DNA of 6,979 nt, from the NCBI GenBank assembly GCA_023429845.1, contig JAEZCY010000312.1, forward strand, positions 1 through 6,979. The letters are read 5' to 3'. The position numbers and the translations under genes are program-made. Shown one piece after another: positions 1-4,857 of this stretch (positions within the stretch are counted from its first letter, which is position 1; every line of letters begins with the position of its first letter). The stretch comes from Acidobacteriota bacterium (GTDB taxonomy: Bacteria > Acidobacteriota > Vicinamibacteria > Vicinamibacterales > Vicinamibacteraceae). The notes under the pieces are model-generated. The model was not told the DNA's origin and made no database searches. It saw only the letters and a program-made list of their open reading frames with translations.

Positions 1-296
1 GCGTCGGCCCGTTCGCTGCGGGCGTCGGCACGCCAGATCCACGGAATCACGCCCCAGGTCATGACCTCGCTGGTGACGATCCAGATGGGCGGGACGCCGG
101 GCAACCGTGAGACCGAGACGTGCTGCGAGAACCGCGGCATCGCGGGCAGCAGGTCGAGCGCGAACGCACGGGCGCCGACGCGGCGCTGCCAGTAGCCGAC
201 CGGCACCGCCGGCAGCACGTGCGCGAGCACCTGGGCCGAGAGGAGATTGCGCAGGCTCCAGTGCGCCCGTGGGCGCACCTCGTGCCGACTACCCAT
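1..296 (-). CDS. Hypothetical protein, Trp-rich with hydrophobic stretches (3' end beyond window)
   Basis: I do not recognise this family. The frame is open for 98 codons from an ATG at 296 to the window edge, so the C-terminus is missing. Codon use is strongly G/C-ending, like the real genes nearby. The visible part starts basic (MGSRHEVRPRAHW), then has a weakly hydrophobic stretch at residues 18-36 and a Trp-rich hydrophobic stretch at about 69-88 that includes PPIWIVTSEV. One or two membrane or membrane-surface segments are possible; no signal peptide is clear. The start lies inside the 3' end of the 87-aa gene (8-bp overlap, ATGGGTAG), with GAGGT placed 5 bases before the ATG. The two are therefore probably one transcript with coupled translation. 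A competing Arg/Ser-rich frame across 59-478 looks like a shadow. It is fairly sure to be a gene; its function is unknown. Confidence 0.6.
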   Translation of the reverse strand, partial: MGSRHEVRPRAHWSLRNLLSAQVLAHVLPAVPVGYWQRRVGARAFALDLLPAMPRFSQHVSVSRLPGVPPIWIVTSEVMTWGVIPWIWRADARSERAD

Positions 297-552
297 GCAC
301 GACCTCGCCGGCGTGATTGCGCAGGAAGGTCAGCGGCTCTGCCGCGGCGCCGAACGTGGCGCGGGCGCGAGGCCACAGGTCGCGGGCCTCCTCCCGCGGG
401 CAGTCGTCGGGCTCGCCGCAGGTGCAGGGGTTGGTGGCGCCGTGCCGGCGCAGGTGCGCGACCATGCGGTCGTGCCATGTACAGAGTTCATCAACGAGAT
501 CGGTTGCGTCGTCGTCTGCGCTCGCAACCAGGTAGCGATATGGGGTTGTCAC
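289..552 (-). CDS. Small hypothetical protein (87 aa) with a CxCx5C cysteine cluster
   Basis: I do not recognise this protein. The 87-aa acidic product begins MTTPYRYLVASADDD. It has a WHDRM segment (26-30) within a likely helix, then cysteines at 43, 45 and 51 in PCTCGEPDDCP, plus Cys24 and several histidines (27, 33, 37). These could bind a metal ion or form disulfides, but this is only inferred. The C-terminal half (52-80) looks helical. The GTG start at 552 is favoured because a GGAGGT Shine-Dalgarno lies 6 bases upstream. Codon use is strongly G/C-ending, like neighbouring real genes. The stop overlaps the start of the next gene by 8 bp, so the two probably form a small operon. No signal peptide or membrane segment is visible, so a cytoplasmic location is likely. 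Confidence 0.7.
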   Translation of the reverse strand: MTTPYRYLVASADDDATDLVDELCTWHDRMVAHLRRHGATNPCTCGEPDDCPREEARDLWPRARATFGAAAEPLTFLRNHAGEVVHG

Positions 553-558
553 CGATGG

Positions 559-564
559 ACCTCC
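559..564 (-). promoter_or_regulatory. Shine-Dalgarno site GGAGGT for the 87-aa gene
   Basis: On the minus strand GGAGGT stands 6 bases before the GTG at 552. It is the strongest ribosome-binding match in the window. It decides the GTG start for the 87-aa protein and supports that gene being real. Confidence 0.7.
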
Positions 565-681
565 GCCCGCGCAGCGGGCTGAACCGCATGCACGGAGGCC
601 GCGTCGCCACGGGGGGCAACGAATACACTTCGAATAGGGGGAGGCTGGCCGCCGGAAGTGGCTCGCGAGGAGCCGGACGTT

Positions 682-775
682 TGCTACCGGCGACCGTTGG
701 TCGGGAAGATGCGCACCCGCATGTCGAATGAACGACGGGTACGCGACACGGTCACGTGACGGCAGGCCGGTAGCA
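682..775. repeat. 10-bp perfect inverted repeat flanking a 74-bp interior
   Basis: TGCTACCGGC at 682-691 is the exact reverse complement of GCCGGTAGCA at 766-775. The arms could base-pair in RNA as a long-range stem, or could mark the ends of a very small decayed element. Short arms in a GC-rich background make chance a real possibility. Confidence 0.35.
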
Positions 776-845
776 TCGGAAGAGAACCTTGACCGAGGCT
801 AGCCGCTGCGCCGCAAATAAGCAAGACTCACTTTCGTTGGTCGGG
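695..845. repeat. 11-bp direct repeat CGTTGGTCGGG
   Basis: The same 11 bases occur at 695-705 and 835-845, a period of 140 bp, both within the non-coding stretch. The second copy lies 7 bp downstream of the permease stop. No known function can be assigned. Confidence 0.35.
751..760. repeat. Palindrome GTCACGTGAC
   Basis: A perfect 10-bp palindrome centred on CACGTG in the non-coding stretch, about 200 bp upstream of the 87-aa gene. It has the symmetry expected of a dimeric repressor half-site pair, but nothing ties it to a particular regulator. Confidence 0.3.
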
Positions 846-852
846 TCGCTCA

Positions 853-1818
853 CTACAGCGCGCTCCTCTGCCTGTAGGCATCGGCCACGACGGCCGCCAC
901 GATGACGCTGCCGGTGACGATGCGCTTGGCCGGCTCCGAGGCGCCCACCTGCGCGAGCCCGGCCTGGAGGACCGCGATGATGAGCACCCCGAGGAAGCTG
1001 CTGACGACCGATCCTCGTCCGCCCATCAGGCTGGTGCCGCCGATCACCACCGCGGCGATCGCCGAAAGCTCGAGGCCGATGCCGGCGTTGGGGTCGGCGG
1101 TCTCCAGGTACGCGACGTGAAACACCCCGGCAAGGCCGGCGAGTACGCCCGACAGGGTGAACACCGCAACCTCCACAGGCCCGGGCTCGATGCCCGCCAA
1201 GCGGACCGCCTCGCGGTTGGTGCCGATGGCGACGAGATAACGGCCGAACACCGTGCGGGTCAGGACCACCTGCCCGGCGGCGACGAGGAGGGTCGCGACG
1301 AGAATCGCCGGCGAGAGGCCGATGCCGGGAAGCGGCGCGCCGACAGCGTCGAGCTTCGCGCCGACGAACACGGATCGCGAATCGGTGACCAGGTACGCTC
1401 CGCCACGTGCGATCTCCAGCATGCCGAGCGTGACGATGAACGACGGCACGCGCCAGCGGACACTGACGACGCCGTTCAACAGGCCAGCCAGGGTGCCGAT
1501 GCCGAGGGATGCGGCGATTGCAACCGGTACGGCCCATTCCCACCGGGTGACGGCGACGCCGAGTGCTGCCGCCGACAGCGCCATCACCGATCCCACCGAG
1601 AGGTCGATGCCCGCTGCCACGAGCACGAACGTCAGGCCGATGGCTGCCACCGTCAGCGCCGGCACCTGGTTGGCCAGCGTCGTGAAGGTCACCCGGCTGA
1701 AGAAGTGGTCGCTTACCGCGCTGAACAGCGCCACGAGCAGCACGAGCACGACCGTGAGGCCGAGATACTCGTAACGACGAGGCTGCGCGACGTGCGAGTG
1801 CACGCGCGTGGCGCTCAC
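853..1818 (-). CDS. Sugar ABC transporter permease, RbsC-type (BPD_transp_2 / CUT2)
   Basis: This is the inner-membrane channel subunit of a ribose-type ABC importer. The product is 321 aa, the usual size for the family. After a short basic N-terminus (1-16) it is almost wholly hydrophobic, with about 8-10 likely membrane helices (for example near 17-36, 50-70, 97-116, 168-187, 215-236 and 270-290). Family hallmarks are LVAAGIDLSVGSVMALSA (65-82), AIGTNREAVRLAGI (197-210), the cytoplasmic loop expected to dock on the ATPase, and AVVIGGTSLMGGRGS (256-270). The GTG start at 1818 overlaps the ATPase stop in a GTGA (4-bp) junction, with GGAAGGA about 8 bases upstream. The open frame extends far beyond this start, but that part is a shadow of the ATPase gene. 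It is the last gene of the importer operon. The substrate is not determinable from this subunit. Confidence 0.93.
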   Translation of the reverse strand: MSATRVHSHVAQPRRYEYLGLTVVLVLLVALFSAVSDHFFSRVTFTTLANQVPALTVAAIGLTFVLVAAGIDLSVGSVMALSAAALGVAVTRWEWAVPVAIAASLGIGTLAGLLNGVVSVRWRVPSFIVTLGMLEIARGGAYLVTDSRSVFVGAKLDAVGAPLPGIGLSPAILVATLLVAAGQVVLTRTVFGRYLVAIGTNREAVRLAGIEPGPVEVAVFTLSGVLAGLAGVFHVAYLETADPNAGIGLELSAIAAVVIGGTSLMGGRGSVVSSFLGVLIIAVLQAGLAQVGASEPAKRIVTGSVIVAAVVADAYRQRSAL

Positions 1819-3353
1819 GCCGGACGTCCTTCCCCGCCCTCGGCCGTCGTCGCGTAACCGGCAAACGCCGCCCCCATCACCTGCTCGCGACTGGTCTGTC
1901 CGCGCGCGAACGATCCCGTCACGCGGCCGGCCGAGATCACGACGATGCGGTCGCAGAGCGTCATCAGTTCGTCGAGATCGCTCGATGCGACCACCAGCGC
2001 CTTGCCCCGATCCGCGAGTGCGGCAAACGCCCGGTGCATCGCGTGTTGAGCACCGATGTCCACGCCCCGAGTCGGTTCGTCGAGCAACAGCACCTCCGGG
2101 TCGCGCAACAGCCAGCGGGCCAGGACGATCTTCTGCTGATTGCCGCCGCTGAGCTCGGAGACCGGCTGCTCGATCGACCTGCAGCGTACGTCGAGGTCCG
2201 CGACGACGGCTTCCGCGCGCTCCCGTTCGCGCGTCGCATCGATCCACACGCCGGCTCGCGCCATGGATGGCAGCACGGCCAACCCGATGTTGAAACGCAA
2301 CGTCTGCCGAAGCAGCAGCGCCTGTGCCTTGCGGTCCTCAGGCACCATGCCGATGCCGGCGCGCACGCCATCGCGCGGCCTGCGGATGCGCACCAGCCGG
2401 CCGTTGCGCAGGATGCGCCCGGACTCCGGCGTATCAGCGCCGCTGATCGCGCGCAAGGTCTCCGTCCGCCCGGCGCCGACGAGTCCGTACAGACCGACGA
2501 TCTCGCCGCGCGCGACCTCGAACGTCACGTCGCGCACGCTCCCGGTGCGCCTGAGTCCCTCGACGCGCAGTGCAGCGGCCGCTGCCGGCGCCTGTCGTGC
2601 CTCGACGCGCGGCACGACGGCCCGCCGCGTCGCCGCTGACGCGCCGGTGATCAGCGCAACCAGGGTCGCGTGGTCGAGGCCGACAGCGCCGCGCGTCGCC
2701 ACCACTCGGCCGTCGCGCAACACGGTGACGCGATCGGCGATGCGGCCGATCTCTTCGAGTCGATGGCTGACGTAGAGGATGGCGACGCCGGCCGCGCGCA
2801 GGCGCCGCACGTGCTCCAGCAGCAGATCGACCTCGAGCGCGGTGAGCGCCGCGGTCGGCTCGTCGAGCACGAGCACGCGACACGGTCGTGCCAGCGCGGC
2901 GGCAATCTCGACGAGCTGCTTCTGGCCGATGCCGAGGTGGCCAGCCGGGGTGCGCGGGTCCAGCGCATCGAGCCCCACGCGGGACAGCGCCTGCGACGCA
3001 AGCCCGTCGAGCCTGCCCCTGTCGACCAGGCCGAACCGGCGCGGCAGACGGGGCAGGAACAGGTTCTCCGCAACGCTCAACGTGTCGATCAGGTTCAGTT
3101 CCTGGAGCACGAACTGTACGCCCGCCGCTTCGGCGTCGCGTCGGGTGGCCGGTGCGTACGGCGTCCCGTCGAGCCACATCGAGCCGGCGTCCGGAGACGT
3201 CAGGCCGCACAGGATCCGCGTCAGGGTCGACTTGCCGGCGCCGTTGGCTCCGATCAGCGCCTGCACCTCCCCCCGGTGCAGGCCCAGATCGACGCCGGAA
3301 AGGACCGGCACGGCGAACGACTTGCCGACGCCACGCACCGACAGGAGCACCAT
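1815..3353 (-). CDS. Sugar ABC transporter ATP-binding protein with two nucleotide-binding domains (RbsA/MglA type)
   Basis: This is the energy-coupling subunit of the CUT2 importer, with two fused ATPase domains in 512 aa (typical is about 500). Domain 1 has Walker A GANGAGKST (35-43), signature-like LGIGQKQ (140-146), Walker B LVLDEPT (161-167) and the switch His in YVSHR (His197). Domain 2 has a degenerate Walker A GLVGAGRTE (290-298, no Lys), signature LSGGNQQ (401-407) and Walker B LLLDEPTRGVD (422-432), with SSD (457-459) where the switch His would be. A canonical first and degenerate second Walker A are the norm for RbsA/MglA/XylG proteins. The domain 1 signature also has Gly at the usual Ser position. 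The ATG at 3353 shares one base with the binding-protein stop (TGATG); an in-frame GTG at 3356 is an alternative. The stop overlaps the permease start by 4 bp. Confidence 0.95.
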   Translation of the reverse strand: MVLLSVRGVGKSFAVPVLSGVDLGLHRGEVQALIGANGAGKSTLTRILCGLTSPDAGSMWLDGTPYAPATRRDAEAAGVQFVLQELNLIDTLSVAENLFLPRLPRRFGLVDRGRLDGLASQALSRVGLDALDPRTPAGHLGIGQKQLVEIAAALARPCRVLVLDEPTAALTALEVDLLLEHVRRLRAAGVAILYVSHRLEEIGRIADRVTVLRDGRVVATRGAVGLDHATLVALITGASAATRRAVVPRVEARQAPAAAAALRVEGLRRTGSVRDVTFEVARGEIVGLYGLVGAGRTETLRAISGADTPESGRILRNGRLVRIRRPRDGVRAGIGMVPEDRKAQALLLRQTLRFNIGLAVLPSMARAGVWIDATRERERAEAVVADLDVRCRSIEQPVSELSGGNQQKIVLARWLLRDPEVLLLDEPTRGVDIGAQHAMHRAFAALADRGKALVVASSDLDELMTLCDRIVVISAGRVTGSFARGQTSREQVMGAAFAGYATTAEGGEGRPA

Positions 3354-4303
3354 CACCGCCCCGACGTGATCAGCTCCACCGGAGTCTGGCGATCCTCCGG
3401 CGAGGCGGACGTCTTCAGGATCTCGAGGGCGTACTCGATCCCGTACACCGCGAGCCTGTCTGCGTGCTGGTCCGCCGTGGCCAGGATCCGCCCCTCGTGG
3501 AGCAGTTGCCGGACGGCAGCGATGTTGTCGAAGCCGACCACGTGCACCTGCCCTGTGCGACCGGCCTGCCGCACGGCGGCAGCGGCGCCGAGCGCCATGC
3601 TGTCGTTGCTTGCGAGCAGGGCGTCGAGGCCCGGGTGCTCGCGCAGCAGCGCCGCCGCCACGGTGTTGGCCTGGTCCTGCTCCCAGCGTGCGCTCTGCAC
3701 GGCGACGACGTGGATGCCCGCCGCGCGCATGGCGTCCTCGAAGCCGAGACGGCGCTGTTGCGCATTGAACGCCGTGGGGATGCCCTCGAGGATCGCGGCC
3801 TGGTCGCCGCGATTCAGCTGCCTGGCGAGCGCCTCGCCCACGAGGCGCGCCCCGGCGCGGTTGTCGGGGCCGATGAACGGCACGTCCAGGCCGGCGTCGG
3901 CGAGGATGGCGTCGTCCAGCTTGTTGTCGATGTTGACGACCACCACTCCCTGCCCGTGCGCGCGGCGCAGCACGGGCACGAGCGCGCGTGAGTCCGCCGG
4001 CGCGATGACGATGGCCTGCACACCCTGCGCGAGCATCTGCTCGACGAGCGCCACCTGCTGCGTGATGTCGCTTTCGTTGCGGATGCCGTTCACCACGAGG
4101 TCGTAGTCGGCCGCGTGCTCCGCCTGATGCCGTCTCGCGCCGTCGGCCATCGTCACGAAGAACTCGTTGGCGAGCGATTTCATGACCAAGGCGATGCGAG
4201 GGCGTGACGTGCCAGGGTCCGACTGCGGCGGCCCTGCCGGCGTGCCGCACCCCGCTGCGACGACGCCTGCAAGGAGAGCGACGAGCGCGCGACGCGTGAG
4301 CAT
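3353..4303 (-). CDS. Sugar-type ABC transporter substrate-binding lipoprotein (RbsB-like, Peripla_BP_4)
   Basis: This 316-aa extracytoplasmic receptor delivers ligand to the permease. It begins with a lipoprotein signal peptide: MLTRR, a hydrophobic core (6-17) and lipobox AAGC with the predicted lipidated Cys19, so the mature protein should be membrane-anchored. The body follows the RbsB fold: RIALVMKSLANEFFVTMADGA (36-56) matches the family's N-terminal strand and aromatic pair (Phe48, Phe49). Later landmarks are VVNIDNKLD (122-130), the hinge-side stretch ending RRLGF (184-188), ASNDSMALGA (231-240), VVGFDN (255-260) and TADQ (276-279). By eye these align with the ribose-binding Asp, Arg, Asn, Asp and Gln positions, except that the Arg after the first Asp is Asn127. 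Ribose itself is thus not assured; another sugar, polyol or related ligand is possible. The ATG at 4303 was chosen because the signal peptide starts there. It is the first gene of the operon. Confidence 0.92.
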   Translation of the reverse strand: MLTRRALVALLAGVVAAGCGTPAGPPQSDPGTSRPRIALVMKSLANEFFVTMADGARRHQAEHAADYDLVVNGIRNESDITQQVALVEQMLAQGVQAIVIAPADSRALVPVLRRAHGQGVVVVNIDNKLDDAILADAGLDVPFIGPDNRAGARLVGEALARQLNRGDQAAILEGIPTAFNAQQRRLGFEDAMRAAGIHVVAVQSARWEQDQANTVAAALLREHPGLDALLASNDSMALGAAAAVRQAGRTGQVHVVGFDNIAAVRQLLHEGRILATADQHADRLAVYGIEYALEILKTSASPEDRQTPVELITSGR

Positions 4304-4309
4304 GCGCGA

Positions 4310-4315
4310 ATCATA
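4310..4315 (-). promoter_or_regulatory. Candidate -10 box (TATGAT) of the importer operon
   Basis: TATGAT (5 of 6 to the consensus) on the minus strand ends 6 bases before the binding-protein ATG. Transcription would then start at or next to the A of the ATG, giving a leaderless message. This agrees with the absence of any Shine-Dalgarno-like sequence upstream of that ATG. No good -35 box sits 16-18 bp upstream (that stretch is C-rich), so the promoter may need an activator or may be elsewhere. Confidence 0.4.
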
Positions 4316-4329
4316 GACGGAAGGGGGGC

Positions 4330-4349
4330 GGGGCTCGGGGCTCGGGACT
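4330..4349. repeat. Short tandem repeat, GGGGCTC unit
   Basis: Two exact 7-bp units (4330-4336 and 4337-4343) are followed by a decayed third (GGGACT, 4344-4349). The tract separates the inverted-repeat operator from the importer operon's start. It is prone to slippage, which would change the spacing between the operator and the importer operon. Confidence 0.5.
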
Positions 4350-4377
4350 GGACAATGTGACAGTTGACAATGTGACA
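4349..4377. repeat. Direct repeat of GACAATGTGACA, 15-bp period
   Basis: The 12-mer occurs at 4351-4362 and 4366-4377. With the two preceding bases (TG or TT) 13 of 14 positions match. The second copy supplies the TTGACA -35 box and fills the centre of the inverted repeat. It may be a tandem duplication of an operator half or a second regulator site. Confidence 0.7.
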
Positions 4378-4391
4378 TCAACTGTCTCATT
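4354..4391. promoter_or_regulatory. Probable operator: inverted repeat with 14-bp arms in the divergent promoter region
   Basis: AATGTGACAGTTGA (4354-4367) pairs with TCAACTGTCTCATT (4378-4391) at 13 of 14 positions around a 10-bp centre; the inner 9 bp of each arm (GACAGTTGA / TCAACTGTC) are perfect. The symmetry spans the interval between the -35 and -10 boxes of the MerR gene, which is where MerR-family dimers classically bind. The likeliest ligand is the MerR protein encoded just downstream. Binding by that protein is inferred, not shown. Confidence 0.65.
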
Positions 4392-4393
4392 AT
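4364..4393 (+). promoter_or_regulatory. Candidate promoter for the merR-VIT/VWA operon
   Basis: A perfect -35 TTGACA (4364-4369) is followed after 18 bp by CATTAT (4388-4393, 4 of 6 to the -10 consensus). Transcription would start near 4400, only a few bases before the GTG at 4403, so the message would have almost no leader. The -35 lies in the left arm and centre of the inverted repeat, and the right arm reaches into the -10. Bound regulator would therefore directly affect polymerase, by repression or by MerR-type DNA distortion. Confidence 0.5.
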
Positions 4394-4402
4394 GTTCGAG
4401 CC

Positions 4403-4855
4403 GTGTCCGACACCGACCTGCGCTACGCGATCGGAGACCTTGCCAGCCTGGGCGGCGTGTCGCGCCGTACGGTGCGCTACTACGTTCAGGAAGGGCTGAT
4501 TGCGTCGCCGCTGGGGCTCGGGCGGGGCAATCACTACTCGCCGCAACACCTGGAGCAGCTGCTCCGTGTGAAGGCGATGCAGGAATCCGGGCACACCCTC
4601 GAGGAGATCCGTCGCGCCCTCACCGAGCGCGAGAGCGCCGCCCCTCGGAAGGCAGGCGCCGCGACCGCGCCACCGGAGGCTCCACGCGCGCCGACGCGCT
4701 CCCTGTGGCGGCGTCTGGCCGTGGCTCCCGGGGTTGAACTGCACGTGGAAAGCACCGTCGATCTCCCCTCACCTACGGCACTTCGCGAGCTGGCCGAATG
4801 GTGCCAGCGCCACTTCGGAGCCGCGCCTGCGCGGACCGACAAGGACAAGGACTAG
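4403..4855 (+). CDS. MerR-family transcriptional regulator
   Basis: This is a 150-aa regulator. The N-terminal winged helix-turn-helix is clear: YAIGDLASLGGVSRRTVRYYVQEGLI (8-33) with the family's VSRRTVRYY recognition region, a wing around GRGNHYSP (40-47), and a helix with EQLLRVKAMQESGHTLEEIR (51-70). An Ala/Pro-rich linker (78-98) leads to a short C-terminal part (100-140) containing APGVELHV (108-115). No cysteine cluster of the metal-sensing type is present (one Cys, 134), so mercury or copper sensing is unlikely. The GTG at 4403 is the only good start at the head of the domain; no strong ribosome site precedes it. It is divergent from the sugar importer and lies 2 bp from the VIT/VWA gene, so it most likely controls its own operon through the inverted repeat upstream. 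The inducer is unknown. Confidence 0.93.
   Translation: MSDTDLRYAIGDLASLGGVSRRTVRYYVQEGLIASPLGLGRGNHYSPQHLEQLLRVKAMQESGHTLEEIRRALTERESAAPRKAGAATAPPEAPRAPTRSLWRRLAVAPGVELHVESTVDLPSPTALRELAEWCQRHFGAAPARTDKDKD
4847..4851 (+). promoter_or_regulatory. Ribosome-binding site AAGGA for the VIT/VWA gene
   Basis: AAGGA lies within the last codons of the MerR gene, 6 bases before the ATG at 4858. It supports that start and translation from the shared transcript. Confidence 0.6.
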
Positions 4856-4857
4856 CC

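Larger units (their letters stand above)
553..852. other. Non-coding intergenic stretch (300 bp) with short repeats
   Basis: This lies between the end of the importer operon and the start of the small minus-strand operon, so it should hold the terminator of the first and the promoter of the second. I found no convincing coding frame: those present are Arg-rich, lack a ribosome site and have no recognisable domain. I also saw no stem followed by a T-run that would make a good intrinsic terminator, and no convincing -35/-10 pair. It does contain a 10-bp inverted repeat (682-691 and 766-775), an 11-bp direct repeat (695-705 and 835-845), the palindrome GTCACGTGAC (751-760), a small stem GGCTC/GAGCC (660-674) and two CGAATA copies 11 bp apart (620-625 and 631-636). 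Confidence 0.6.

Noticed and set aside
59..478. 139-codon minus-strand frame across the two small genes
   Set aside because: Arg/Ser/Pro-rich, no ribosome site, and in conflict with the better-supported overlapping frames at 289-552 and 1-296.
655..680. Stem GGCTC-GCGAG-GAGCC as a terminator for the importer operon
   Set aside because: The stem is only 5 bp, lies about 180 bp after the permease stop, and no T-run follows on the minus strand.
120..731. 203-codon plus-strand frame across the left part of the window
   Set aside because: Extremely Arg/Gly-rich, runs from antisense of the small genes into the repeat-bearing intergenic stretch, with no ribosome site or domain.
853..2247. 464-aa version of the permease with a long Arg-rich N-terminus
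   Set aside because: The first 143 residues overlap the ATPase gene in another frame and have no domain. The GTG at 1818 with GTGA overlap and a ribosome site gives the normal 321-aa permease.
2670..4106. Long plus-strand open frame (478 codons) opposite the importer ATPase and binding-protein genes
   Set aside because: It crosses the boundary of two well-supported minus-strand genes, is of low complexity (Arg/Ala/Ser) and has no domain. It is an antisense shadow.
1815..4250. Apparent 811-aa fusion extending the ATPase upstream through the binding-protein gene
   Set aside because: The extra N-terminal 299 residues are Arg/Ala/Gly-rich shadow of the binding-protein reading frame. The true ATPase begins at 3353 with a normal RbsA-type N-terminus and overlaps the upstream stop as TGATG.
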